Assembly: GCA_016791475.1 (NCBI GenBank)
Contig: JAEUWI010000020.1
Coordinates: 49,642-113,641, forward strand
DNA length: 64,000 nt
Source of the DNA: Candidatus Hydrogenedentota bacterium
GTDB lineage: Bacteria; Hydrogenedentota; Hydrogenedentia; Hydrogenedentales; JAEUWI01
Direction: 5' to 3'
Both the position numbers and the translations under genes were made by a program. Under the pieces are notes generated by a model. That model ran no database searches, was not told the origin of the DNA, and was given only the letters and a program-made list of their open reading frames with translations. This document shows, piece by piece, positions 8,474-16,703 of the stretch (its first letter is position 1; each line of letters opens with the position of its first letter).

Positions 8474-8924
8474 TTTCGTCCACCTCAAGTCCCGCTTCCT
8501 CAAAGGTAGTATAGGCTTCCAGAATATGTTCGGGCGTCACGATGCTGGCCGAGTCTGTTTGCGTCCAGGCGCCGTCCTCAAGTCGATAGAAAAACTCAAA
8601 GCCCCGGAAGCTGGCCATGGCGCGATCATCCTTTTCACGGATGTATACGCGCACCGTGCCCCAGAACTTGCCAAACCAGCCGTACTCCCGACCAGAGCGG
8701 ACTTCGGTCAGGCAATCAAAATCCGCCTTTGAATCGGGCGGCAGCAGTTCGGATTCGTGCCGGACGCCTTCGGGAACCAGGAGGGCGTCCTTCCGGGCAA
8801 GGTCCCATCGCGAGTAGAGGGTCGCCACCGCCGTGATCAACAGGATCGCCACAAGCTGCTTCACGTCCCGCCTGCGAAACGTGTCCGCCAGGAGGGCTCG
8901 CCAGCCCGGCACGCCGGTACTCAC
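8448..8924 (-). CDS. Hypothetical protein with one membrane helix
   Basis: 158 residues: a short basic N-terminus, one hydrophobic helix ([14 protein letters not shown]), and a C-terminal soluble domain rich in charged and aromatic residues. I do not recognise a family. The start is GTG and overlaps the stop of the L33 gene (GTGA), so translation is coupled to it. It lies between rpmG and the LRR lipoprotein and is likely co-transcribed with the COG0523 gene. Confidence 0.6.
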   Translation of the reverse strand: MSTGVPGWRALLADTFRRRDVKQLVAILLITAVATLYSRWDLARKDALLVPEGVRHESELLPPDSKADFDCLTEVRSGREYGWFGKFWGTVRVYIREKDDRAMASFRGFEFFYRLEDGAWTQTDSASIVTPEHILEAYTTFEEAGLEVDENAYLLKRP

Positions 8925-9082
8925 CGGTGCTCCTTGAAGAGAACATGCTTCCGCACCACCGGGTCGTACTTTTTCAGTTGGAGCCGCTGCGTCTTCGTTC
9001 GCGTGTTTTTCGTGGTGGTGTAGCGGAAAGCGCTCTCGGTACTTTGAAGAATCACCAGTTCACGCCCGATCTTTTTTGCCAT
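8921..9082 (-). CDS. rpmG: Ribosomal protein L33, zinc-independent (cysteine-free) form
   Basis: 53 residues. The family core is clear: [23 protein letters not shown] then [12 protein letters not shown]. All four cysteines of the zinc-ribbon (C+) form are absent, so this is the C- type, which in many bacteria replaces the zinc-binding form during zinc limitation and is controlled by Zur. It starts 15 bp after the COG0523 GTPase, with GGAGC just upstream, and its stop overlaps the next start. Whether a C+ copy exists elsewhere cannot be seen here. If none exists, this may simply be the only L33. Confidence 0.9.
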   Translation of the reverse strand: MAKKIGRELVILQSTESAFRYTTTKNTRTKTQRLQLKKYDPVVRKHVLFKEHR

Positions 9083-9097
9083 GTGCGTAGTGCTCCG

Positions 9098-10339
9098 TCA
9101 GTTGTTTCGCGCCGCGGCGTCGTGTTGAAGCGCCGCTTCCTCTTCGGTCTCGTTGGGGATGGGATCGGGCAGTAAGGCCCAGGATTCCGGGCCGGCCGCC
9201 CATTCAACATCGGTGAGCAGACACTCGGATAGCTGGCGCCTTGCCCGTGCTTCGTTCAAGCCTTGGCCGATAAGTACGAGCGTTTGGCCCCGCTCGCCGA
9301 AGGCTTCCCGAAGCGAGGTCCGGGCATCCTCCAGATCTTCCTCGGCCACTTCCCACTCGGGCAGGGGGAGGGCATCCCACCAGTAGCCCGCCGGGGTCAG
9401 GTGCACTGCGACACCCGCCTGAGACCACTCATACACCTGGTCCGGCCGTGTGGCCAGCCAGGCGAAGCCCTTGGAGCGCAGAATCGGCCCGAAAAAGGTC
9501 TCGCTGTCATTCAGGAGAAACCACAACCGCACCGGGTGAAAGGGACGATCCGCCTTGAAAACCATGGAGCGTATGCCGTACTCCTCCGTTTCCGGGGACT
9601 CGGAGCCCCGGGGCACCGCCAGCCAGTCCTGGTGCTGGGAGGCTTCGTCGACGCGGAAGAGGCCCGTGTTGAGGATATCCCCGGCGGGCACCGCACCCTT
9701 CACGGCGCGCAACAGTCGCGCCGAGGGATTCAGATGGCGTAGAAAGGCCTCAAGCCGATTCAGCCGGTCGGCCTCAACGAGATCGCACTTGTTCAGAATG
9801 ATCACGTTGGCGAATTCGACCTGGTCGGTCAGGAGGTCGACGATGCTGCGGTCGTCCGATTCATCTAGGCCCATGTCCCGATCCGGAAGTTCGTCCCAGG
9901 ATTCGTAGTCCGCCATGAAGTTTGCCGCATCAACCACGGTGACCAGGGTGTCGAGCGTGGCATGGTCGGAAAGAGAAACGCCCTCGTCGTCTTCGAATGA
10001 AAAAGTCTCGGCGACGGGCAGGGGTTCGGCGATGCCGGTGGACTCGATCAGGAGATAGTCGAAGCGCTGCTCCCGGGCCAGCTTCGCCACCGCCACCAGC
10101 AGGTCTTCGCGCAGGGTACAGCAGATGCAGCCGTTGGACATCTCCACGAGACGCTCTTCTTCACGGTGGAGCGCCGCTTCGCCACCGCGCACCAGGGCGG
10201 CATCGATATTGATCTCGCTCATGTCGTTGACGATGACGGCGACCCGCATTCCCTGTCGGTTGTTGAGGACATGGTTCAGCAGCGTGGTCTTTCCCGCGCC
10301 GAGGAATCCCGAGAGTACCGTTACCGGGAGCTTTTTCAT
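9098..10339 (-). CDS. COG0523 (CobW/ZNG1/YciC-like) GTP-dependent metallochaperone
   Basis: 413 residues. Walker A is GFLGAGKTT (11-19), the family metal site is GCICC (70-74), ESTGIAEP (99-106) follows, and the C-terminal CobW_C domain contains [14 protein letters not shown]. This G3E GTPase family inserts or traffics metals; members near Zur-regulated genes handle zinc. The ATG at 10339 is chosen because GGAGAA lies 8 nt before it, although the frame is open further upstream. The gene directly precedes a cysteine-free L33 and sits behind a Fur-family operator, so a zinc-starvation role is the best inference. CobW in cobalamin synthesis is the alternative, and B12 uptake genes are nearby. 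Confidence 0.85.
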   Translation of the reverse strand: MKKLPVTVLSGFLGAGKTTLLNHVLNNRQGMRVAVIVNDMSEINIDAALVRGGEAALHREEERLVEMSNGCICCTLREDLLVAVAKLAREQRFDYLLIESTGIAEPLPVAETFSFEDDEGVSLSDHATLDTLVTVVDAANFMADYESWDELPDRDMGLDESDDRSIVDLLTDQVEFANVIILNKCDLVEADRLNRLEAFLRHLNPSARLLRAVKGAVPAGDILNTGLFRVDEASQHQDWLAVPRGSESPETEEYGIRSMVFKADRPFHPVRLWFLLNDSETFFGPILRSKGFAWLATRPDQVYEWSQAGVAVHLTPAGYWWDALPLPEWEVAEEDLEDARTSLREAFGERGQTLVLIGQGLNEARARRQLSECLLTDVEWAAGPESWALLPDPIPNETEEEAALQHDAAARNN

Positions 10340-10395
10340 GAGCGTTCTTCTCCAATCAGAGGCGCGGCGGTCGTCGCCGCAGCCGACGAAAGGGA

Positions 10396-10435
10396 ATTGT
10401 ATCGAAATCAAAATGTAAATGCAAACGCATTATCA
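10396..10435 (-). promoter_or_regulatory. Promoter with Fur/Zur-type operator
   Basis: Reading leftward: -35 TTGCAT (10424-10419), 17-nt spacer, -10 TACAAT (10401-10396). An inverted repeat TGTAAATGC-AAAC-GCATTATCA (10414-10435, 7 of 9 pairs) overlaps the -35. On the minus strand the outer part reads GATAATGATAAT, identical to the first 12 bases of the classical Fur box. Placement over the -35 predicts repression. Zinc (Zur) is favoured over iron because of the genes served. Confidence 0.7.
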
Positions 10436-10535
10436 TTATCAGGGTGCGGTCAGGGCCCGGTGGTTTGGAGGGCGGGATGTCGCATAGAATGGCCGGACCC
10501 TTTGAGAGAAGCACCAATCCACGCGAGGACCTTCG

Positions 10536-11435
10536 ATGAAATTCTGCGCCCTTTTCACCCTTGTTGGTATTGCCCTTTTTGCGCTTCTGCCGATTCAGGC
10601 GGAAGATATCCCCTATGTGCAGCACGAGAACATCGTGTATGCCGAAGTGCACGGCACCGGGTTGCTGGCGGATGTGTTTACGCCCACGAATACCTCGGCC
10701 GATCTGCCGGGCCACGGCCTGGGCATTGTGGACGTGGCCAGTGGGGCCTTCTACTCGGATCGGGGCAAGATCAACGACCACAAGAAGGCGAAGATGTACG
10801 ACATCTATTGCGCCCAGGGCTACACGGTGTTCGCCATCCGGCCGGGCTCCATCACAAAGTATACCGGCATGGAGATGAACGAGAACGTGAAGACCGGAAT
10901 CCGCTGGGTGAAGAGTCAGGCGGAGAAGTATGGCGTCGATCCCGAGCGCCTCGGTCTGACAGGGGCCTCCGCGGGTGGTTACCTGGCCACCTTTGCCGCC
11001 GTGACCGCCGAAGGCGCCACCGGCGAGGGCGAGCTGGGCAAGTACGGCACAGAAGTCGCCGCCGCCGCCGTCTTTTTCCCGCCCACCGACTTCACGCTGG
11101 TCGATTGGTCCCAGGGGCCCCTGCGCCGACTGGAGCGCTTCTTCTTCGAGGACGGTTTCGACGGGAAGACGCCGGAGGAAATTGCAGCCCGCTCGAAAGA
11201 GCTTTCACCAGCGCAACAGGTGGATGAGACCGCGCCGCCCATGTTGTTTATCCACGGCGACGCCGACGAAGTAGTGAAACTGGAGCAGTCCGAGATCATG
11301 GTAAAGGCGTTGAAGGACAAAGGCCACAGCGCGGAGCTGATTGTGAAAGCCGGTGGCGGCCACCCCTGGCCCACCATCCCCGAAGAAGTCGCCGTCATGT
11401 GCGAATGGTTCAACACGCAATTGAATAAGGGCTGA
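10536..11435 (+). CDS. Secreted alpha/beta-hydrolase (esterase/peptidase-like)
   Basis: 299 residues with a Sec signal peptide (FTLVGIALFALLPIQA). The nucleophile elbow is GASAGG (Ser145), the probable acid is Asp244 in HGDADEVV, and His276 in GGGHPW completes the triad. The layout matches the BD-FAE/dienelactone-hydrolase-like esterases of carbohydrate and xenobiotic metabolism. GAGGA lies 10 nt before the ATG. The gene is divergent from the COG0523 operon, about 100 bp from its operator, and could be co-regulated. Substrate is unknown. Confidence 0.75.
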   Translation: MKFCALFTLVGIALFALLPIQAEDIPYVQHENIVYAEVHGTGLLADVFTPTNTSADLPGHGLGIVDVASGAFYSDRGKINDHKKAKMYDIYCAQGYTVFAIRPGSITKYTGMEMNENVKTGIRWVKSQAEKYGVDPERLGLTGASAGGYLATFAAVTAEGATGEGELGKYGTEVAAAAVFFPPTDFTLVDWSQGPLRRLERFFFEDGFDGKTPEEIAARSKELSPAQQVDETAPPMLFIHGDADEVVKLEQSEIMVKALKDKGHSAELIVKAGGGHPWPTIPEEVAVMCEWFNTQLNKG

Positions 11436-11454
11436 GTCGTTGCACCAAATGTTT

Positions 11455-11544
11455 CACCACGAAGGCCACGAAGAGCACGAAGAAGTAAGAGGGAAGAAAG
11501 CGCTCTGAACCTCCGCTTGCTTCGTGTTCTTCGTTTCTTCGTGG
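11455..11544. repeat. 9-nt periodic inverted repeat (CACGAAGNN type)
   Basis: The left arm starts at 11455 with CACGAAG repeated every 9 bases; the right arm (11520-11544) is its near-complement. It lies between two rightward genes. One of twelve arrays of this kind in the window. Confidence 0.7.
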
Positions 11545-11597
11545 CGAACAATTTCTTCCCGTCATGTTTCAAGCATGGGATTCGAGCAGGTGCGGTT

Positions 11598-11855
11598 ATG
11601 GATCTCCAGAATCCGAAGTGGATGTACTTGAAGGCGGCACTGCTGGTTGGCATCGGCGTGATCTGCTTCGCCCTCGTGTGGCTGGAAAATCCCACGATTG
11701 CGACGGCGGTGTATCTCACCTTGATGATCTGGGCCTTCGCGCGGGCCTACTACTTCGCCTTTTACGTGGTGGAGAAGTACATCGACGATTCGTATCGGTT
11801 TTCGGGGCTCACTTCGTTTGTCCGACACCTGCTGGCGCGTAAGAGGGTGGAGTAA
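11598..11855 (+). CDS. Small two-helix membrane protein
   Basis: 85 residues from the ATG at 11598 (AGG about 8 nt upstream; the frame is open further 5' but runs through the repeat). Two hydrophobic helices, LKAALLVGIGVICFALVWL and AVYLTLMIWAFARAYYFAFYV, are followed by a basic tail (LLARKRVE), which suggests an inner-membrane protein with a cytoplasmic C-terminus. I recognise no family. Confidence 0.55.
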   Translation: MDLQNPKWMYLKAALLVGIGVICFALVWLENPTIATAVYLTLMIWAFARAYYFAFYVVEKYIDDSYRFSGLTSFVRHLLARKRVE

Positions 11856-11867
11856 GCGCGGCGGGGG

Positions 11868-12119
11868 CTACTCGATGCCCCGCAGTTTCTTATACCAGTC
11901 CGGCGCGAGCTTCATGAACAGGCGCTGCTGTTCCTGGAGCCCGCTGGTCAAGCGCGGCGGTCCATAGTAGCTTTCGCCGAGGGAAAGGAGTGCATCCACT
12001 TCCTCCCAATCGTAAGGCTTGCCACGCAATTTCTCATCGCGAAGTTGTTCGAGCATGCGACCGGTTTCTTTCCACTGACGGACCAGCGCGCGCTGTTCTT
12101 CAATTGTCGGTCGATTCAC
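11868..12119 (-). CDS. Small hypothetical partner of the nucleotidyltransferase
   Basis: 83 residues, starting at GTG (12119-12117) with GGAGG upstream, and overlapping the stop of the preceding nucleotidyltransferase gene by GTGA. The N-terminal half is strongly helical and charged (IEEQRALVRQWKETGRMLEQLRDEKLR). No membrane segment or known domain is visible. Tight coupling to an AbiEii-like protein makes a toxin-antitoxin or regulatory pairing possible, but nothing in the sequence proves it. Confidence 0.6.
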   Translation of the reverse strand: MNRPTIEEQRALVRQWKETGRMLEQLRDEKLRGKPYDWEEVDALLSLGESYYGPPRLTSGLQEQQRLFMKLAPDWYKKLRGIE

Positions 12120-12676
12120 CCTGCGCCTCCCAATAGACGTTTCACCCGTCCAAACAAATCGGGCTCATTGCTCAATTCGTTAAAATCGGAGATATGGTCA
12201 AGAACGTAGTCTACATCAAGGCTAGCCTGCCGTTTAATCACGCCCTCCACATCCATCCAGTCGCGCGAGCGCCCGGCGAAAGCTTTCATGACGACCAGAT
12301 CTTCCGCAGTGCAGCAGGGCAATGATAAATTGGGCGAAAATTCTTTCGTTACGGCCCGTTCTATCATGGCTTCTTCGAAGGGCAACGCGCCGAGGGCGAT
12401 ATCAATATCGATGCCGTTAGAAGCGCGAACGAGCAAAATGCGCTGCGCTACGAAGTAGTCAAAATTGCCTGGAATTCTAGACGCAAAGTGCCCGAGGATT
12501 TCTTTGACATAGTACTCCTCGCCGCCCCAGCCAGTCAGCAGTGTAAAATCCGCGTCCAGTGTGGTCCGCGGTTCGCCCCACTGTTGTACGGCAAGTCCAC
12601 CGATGATGCAGAACTTCCAGTTGCGTTCCGCCATGAACGCGCAGACTTCGCCCGCCGCTTCCAGCAGCTTGTTCAT
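12116..12676 (-). CDS. Nucleotidyltransferase-fold protein (AbiEii/DUF6036-like)
   Basis: 186 residues. The nucleotidyltransferase signature is seen near residues 25-45: IIGGLAVQQWGEPRTTLDADF, with a DIDIALG acidic strand near residue 95 that could supply the third carboxylate. Length and layout fit small NTase proteins of the AbiEii/DUF6036 type, some of which are toxins that modify tRNA or proteins. The ATG overlaps the stop of the transglutaminase-like gene (ATGA), with GGAAG upstream, and its own stop overlaps the next start. Being locked between these genes makes a housekeeping or regulatory role as likely as a toxin role. Confidence 0.7.
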   Translation of the reverse strand: MNKLLEAAGEVCAFMAERNWKFCIIGGLAVQQWGEPRTTLDADFTLLTGWGGEEYYVKEILGHFASRIPGNFDYFVAQRILLVRASNGIDIDIALGALPFEEAMIERAVTKEFSPNLSLPCCTAEDLVVMKAFAGRSRDWMDVEGVIKRQASLDVDYVLDHISDFNELSNEPDLFGRVKRLLGGAG

Positions 12677-14907
12677 TTCACTTCCTTTGGCTTATACGGC
12701 TCGCGGTAGTGATAGAAGACTTCGATCTGGCTGGGGGCCCCTTCCATGCCGAAGGCGTTTTTCGTGCGCATTTGGAGGCGGTTCAGACCTGCGGGCTGGA
12801 GGGTCCAGGTGAAGTCGGCCGGGCTCGGGCTCCAGCCGGCGCCGTTGAGGTTGATCTCGTAGGTCTCGAAGTTGGGCGTCTGGCTGGTCATGCGGATATC
12901 CACCGTGCCGGGGGTGGCGCCGTGGGTCGCGGTGAAGTGGACGCGGTTGATGGTGGGATAGAAATCGGCTTCGCGGTCGCTATGCAGGGCGTATTGCAGT
13001 TTGCGCGGGGTGGCGGCGTCGTACCAGCAGAGGTAGCCGCTCCAGGGCCAGTGGGTGGAGCCCTGTGACACGGGTCGCGGCGTCGGTCGCGTCAGGAAAT
13101 CGTTGCGGGGAATGAGGCGGAAGAAACCGGCCAGGTTGTGCTGCGGGGGTTTCCGCGCCGGGTCCGGGTTGTTGATCCAGTCCGTGAAGGTGGAGATCTC
13201 GAGGGGCTGGGGTGTCTCGGTACGGCCGCTGTTGCTCCAGTTGTTCCAGGGCTCCGGGCTGGCCCAGGGGATGGGGTTTTCCGCCGTAAAGCCATAGCGT
13301 TTGAGGAAGTACTCGTGCTGTTCCTTGACGCTGATGGGTTCGCCGGTGTCCGTGTTGAACTCGTAGGAGTCGAAGACGCTTTCGGGATCGACGACGACCC
13401 ACTTTTCCAGTTCGTCGATGTAGACTTCGGCGGTTTCGTGGTTGAAAACATTCACGTGGCGGGCCTGATAGCCCAGGGCCTGAAGGGACTGGATGAAGAC
13501 GATGGTGAACTGGATGCACATGCCACCATGACCATACTGGAGTTTGCGCTTCAGGATGTCGACGGCGTTCCACTCGGGATACTCGGGGTGGGGGCTGCCG
13601 TGGTACCACAATTGGGAGACGTAGTGCCGGATCTGGTTGATCTCCGCGAACTGGCCCTGGGTCTTGCGGATCAAGAGCGACTCGGGGAGGTTGTTGCGCA
13701 GCTCTGCAAACTGCAGTGCTCCCGTATTCTCAAAGTGCATCGTGTGGGAAGGATAAAGCAGATTGGGGTTCACCACGTTGCGGGCGTAAAAGGTTTTTTT
13801 CAGCGGTGGCGACTGCTGCAACACGCGCTCAATGCGCAGGCCATGAAAGATCGGCGTGGCCAGGGGCGACGTGCTGTTGAGCGTCACTCGCACCTGCATG
13901 AAGCGCTGGGCCGTGTCCGCGAGCCCGGCGTCCGCGTTGGCCCCTTCGGCCACCGTCTGAAAGTCGCCCCAGGAGGCGTCCGTCGGATCAGGGGTGTCCG
14001 CAAAGCGCACCGCCCAGGCGATGCTGGTGCCCTCGGGCGTATCGCCGCTGCCGGAAAGGTGGAGTTGCGTTGCGGTGCTCCGGCTGGCGATGCCGTGCTC
14101 CTCGGTCCAGAGGTCGATGGGCGGTGATACGAGGGAGCCCGTGGGCTGGGTCTGGTTCAGGTTGAGGCGGATGACATATTCGCCGGGGGTGTCCGCCTGG
14201 GGCCCGAGCAGTCCGGGGACCCAGGACTGACCGCCGTCGAGGGAGCGGTCCGAGCTCTCGCCCACTTCGATGGGCGTGAGTCCTTCCAGGACGCCGCTGT
14301 CGGGCCTTTCCACGAAGCCCGAGGTGAGCAGGCCCGTATGCCCTTTCAGGCTGAAGGCCCCGCCACCCCGTTCGTACTCGTCCGAGCGGGCGAAAAGCAC
14401 CTTGTAGCCCTGGCCCTCCGGTGCGTCGCAGGCGACGCGGATCTCGTTGTCCCCCTGCACCAGAAACTCCACCGGAACCGGCACCCACCACCAGACGCGC
14501 TCGTGCCACGATTGTGGGACGCCTTCGACGCGGTGACCATTCACGACGAGATACCAGGGGGGCGTGTTCTGGGGTGCTTGCGGTTCCATATACACGACCA
14601 CGTGGGCCGAGCGGGCGCGGGTGTCGTCTAGGCGCAGGACTTTACGGATCTGGACGCCGGCGTGCAGCGGCTCGAAATGGACACCCTTCTCGCTGAGTCC
14701 CGCGCCGGGTCCGTCGTTCTCGATCAGGGTTAGGTCGTTGAGCACCACGCCGTCGGGCGCCCGCATGACATCATAGGCCTGGCCGGAATCGTAGAGCGTG
14801 AGCGCGGTGAGTTCCGTGCTGGTCTTAACCTCTTCCGCGAGCGCAAAGGAGGAGAAAAGGGACAGCGCGAGGGCGGGAATCAAGGCTCGAATGGCAACTG
14901 CGGGCAT
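12673..14907 (-). CDS. Secreted transglutaminase-like protein
   Basis: 744 residues with a Sec signal (IPALALSLFSSFALA). A transglutaminase-like core is present: the cysteine in GHGGMCIQF (about residue 463), the histidine in NVFNHETAEV (about 489) and the aspartate in WVVVDPE (about 504), the C-H-D triad of the papain-like superfamily. The N-terminal 350 residues and C-terminal 100 residues look like beta-sandwich modules (extended strands, no helices). Probably a cysteine protease or peptide/glycan-modifying enzyme of the cell surface. AAGGACGG precedes the ATG. It is first in a three-gene overlapping unit. Confidence 0.7.
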   Translation of the reverse strand: MPAVAIRALIPALALSLFSSFALAEEVKTSTELTALTLYDSGQAYDVMRAPDGVVLNDLTLIENDGPGAGLSEKGVHFEPLHAGVQIRKVLRLDDTRARSAHVVVYMEPQAPQNTPPWYLVVNGHRVEGVPQSWHERVWWWVPVPVEFLVQGDNEIRVACDAPEGQGYKVLFARSDEYERGGGAFSLKGHTGLLTSGFVERPDSGVLEGLTPIEVGESSDRSLDGGQSWVPGLLGPQADTPGEYVIRLNLNQTQPTGSLVSPPIDLWTEEHGIASRSTATQLHLSGSGDTPEGTSIAWAVRFADTPDPTDASWGDFQTVAEGANADAGLADTAQRFMQVRVTLNSTSPLATPIFHGLRIERVLQQSPPLKKTFYARNVVNPNLLYPSHTMHFENTGALQFAELRNNLPESLLIRKTQGQFAEINQIRHYVSQLWYHGSPHPEYPEWNAVDILKRKLQYGHGGMCIQFTIVFIQSLQALGYQARHVNVFNHETAEVYIDELEKWVVVDPESVFDSYEFNTDTGEPISVKEQHEYFLKRYGFTAENPIPWASPEPWNNWSNSGRTETPQPLEISTFTDWINNPDPARKPPQHNLAGFFRLIPRNDFLTRPTPRPVSQGSTHWPWSGYLCWYDAATPRKLQYALHSDREADFYPTINRVHFTATHGATPGTVDIRMTSQTPNFETYEINLNGAGWSPSPADFTWTLQPAGLNRLQMRTKNAFGMEGAPSQIEVFYHYREPYKPKEVK

Positions 14908-15012
14908 CGGGTCCGTCCTTTATATGGTTCGGAGTTGGCGGGCGTAATACTGCTGCGTTGGTTCCCCGACGAACCAGTCCCAGAATACGGCGGCGGGGTC
15001 GGGGAAGTCAAA

Positions 15013-15052
15013 GACAATTGACAATGGACAGTTGACAATTGACAGTTGACAG
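15013..15052. repeat. Heptanucleotide tandem repeat
   Basis: Five and a half units of GACAATT/GACAGTT/GACAATG between divergent genes. Period is 7, unlike the 9-nt family elsewhere. It lies 50-90 bp upstream of the pectate-lyase-like gene. Confidence 0.75.
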
Positions 15053-15103
15053 CTCGGGGCACATTCCGTTGAACCCGAGTCGTATTGCCGCTATTATGGC
15101 TCT

Positions 15104-16636
15104 ATGAAAACTCTACGGAACATTGTTTTGTCGTATGCCGCGGTCGTCTGTTGCATTGTCCCCGCGCAGGACGCCGTGCCTTCGCGCGAAACCGCGATCT
15201 CCGTCATGCGCGAGGCCACAGACTTCATGTTCGACACGCTGTCCAATCGCGGTGGCTTTGTCTGGTTCTACACCATGGACCTGGAGCCCTGGGGCGAGCT
15301 CAAGGCGCGGCCGAGCATGATCTGGGTGGAGCCTCCGGGCACACCTTCGGTGGGGCTGGTCCTGCTGGAGGCCTATGGGGCCACGAAGGACGAGTACTAC
15401 CTTCACCGTGCGGCACAGGTGGCGGACGCCCTCGCGCAGGGTCAGCATCCTTCGGGTGGTTGGAACTATTTCATCGACTTCGATCCCGAGGGATTGCCCG
15501 CCTACTACGAAAGCTTCTTCTCGAAGTGCTGGGGCTGGCAGGAGTATCTGAAGCCGCGCAGCAACGCGACTTTCGACGATTACAGCACAACAGAGGCTAC
15601 TCGCTTTTTTCTGCGCCTGTATGACGTGACGAAGGAGGCGCGTTACCGCGCGGTGCTGACCAAGGCGCTGGACCATATCCTGCGCGCCCAGTATCCCGAT
15701 GGCGCGTGGCCCCAGCGATTCCCGAACGCCGAAGCGGACCACGACTACAGCGCCGCCCGCACCTTCAACGACGATGTGACCTACGACTGCATCAAGATCC
15801 TGCTTGAGGCCCATGCGCGGCTTGGGGAGGAGCGCTACCACACGGCGGCGACAGAAGGTATGCAGTTCTACCTGCGCGCCCAGTTGCCCGTGCCCCAGGC
15901 GGGCTGGGCCCAGCAGTACGGCGCGGATCTCAAGCCCGTATGGGGTCGGCCCTTCGAAATTGGCACCGTTTGCTCCACGCAAACACTGGAGAACATCGCC
16001 CATCTCTTCGAGTTTTTCACGATCACCGGCGACATGAAGTACCTCGCTGCGGTGCCTGCGGCGCTGGACTGGCTGGAAGCTTCGCGGATACCGGGCGCCA
16101 GCGGGTTCACGCACACGGGTTTCTACGAGATGGGCACGAACCGTCCGATCTATATCAAACAGACCGGCACCACGATCGACGATGTGCGCTATACGGAGAC
16201 TTATGAAAAAGAAGGCTGTTATCCCTATGCCCACGAGGTGACCGTCGATGTGGAGGGACTGCGCCGGGAATACGGGCGACTGGCCGCGCTGAGCCCGGCA
16301 GCGGCCCGGTCGGAGTACGCGGCGGGGGAAGCGAAGAAGTCCCTGCCCGAGGATATCAAAGGCGGACATCTCGCCGTGGCGCTGAATAAGGTGCCCCAGA
16401 CTCCCGAGGGCATCGCATCGATTGTGAATGGCCTCGATGAGCGCGGTGGCTGGCGCGACGACGTGGTGCAGCTCGATCCCTTCTCGCCTTTTACCGCGCC
16501 GCCGATGAAGGCGGAAGCGTATATTGTGGGCGGGTATATCGCGCGGATGTACAGATTGGTGAATTTTTTGAACGCAGGGACTGACGCGATTACCCCCCCC
16601 TGCCCCCCCGCAAGCGGGGGGGACCTGATCAATTGA
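15104..16636 (+). CDS. Secreted pectate-lyase-like protein (PL10-type)
   Basis: 510 residues with a signal peptide (IVLSYAAVVCCIVPAQ). An all-helical chain with DGAWPQRFP, FNDDVTYDCIKILLEA and AGWAQQYGADLKPVWGRPFE, closely following the PL10 pectate lyase core (W-P-Q-P, FNDD, W-A-Q-Y). Such enzymes cleave polygalacturonate by beta-elimination; several catalytic PL10 residues cannot be confirmed by eye. The last 14 residues (PPCPPASGGDLIN and neighbours) are encoded by a C/G hairpin repeat, so the native C-terminus has probably been replaced. It is followed at 67 bp by an oxidoreductase. Confidence 0.65.
   Translation: MKTLRNIVLSYAAVVCCIVPAQDAVPSRETAISVMREATDFMFDTLSNRGGFVWFYTMDLEPWGELKARPSMIWVEPPGTPSVGLVLLEAYGATKDEYYLHRAAQVADALAQGQHPSGGWNYFIDFDPEGLPAYYESFFSKCWGWQEYLKPRSNATFDDYSTTEATRFFLRLYDVTKEARYRAVLTKALDHILRAQYPDGAWPQRFPNAEADHDYSAARTFNDDVTYDCIKILLEAHARLGEERYHTAATEGMQFYLRAQLPVPQAGWAQQYGADLKPVWGRPFEIGTVCSTQTLENIAHLFEFFTITGDMKYLAAVPAALDWLEASRIPGASGFTHTGFYEMGTNRPIYIKQTGTTIDDVRYTETYEKEGCYPYAHEVTVDVEGLRREYGRLAALSPAAARSEYAAGEAKKSLPEDIKGGHLAVALNKVPQTPEGIASIVNGLDERGGWRDDVVQLDPFSPFTAPPMKAEAYIVGGYIARMYRLVNFLNAGTDAITPPCPPASGGDLIN
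16603..16622. repeat. C7GC/GCG7 REP-like hairpin inside the 3' end of a gene
   Basis: CCCCCCCGC (16603-16611) and GCGGGGGGG (16614-16622) form a perfect 9-bp stem with an AA loop. It overlaps the coding end of the pectate-lyase-like gene and could attenuate transcription into the next gene. Confidence 0.7.
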
Positions 16637-16650
16637 TTGACCTCCTGGCA

Positions 16651-16690
16651 CCGATAAGACCTACAAGACCCATAAGACCCACAAGACCCA
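16651..16690. repeat. 9-nt periodic single-arm array (GACCCATAA type)
   Basis: Four to five imperfect units of AAGACCCAC/AAGACCCAT in the 67-bp gap between two rightward genes. No complementary arm is present. Confidence 0.65.
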
Positions 16691-16703
16691 ACGGAGATTT
16701 CCC

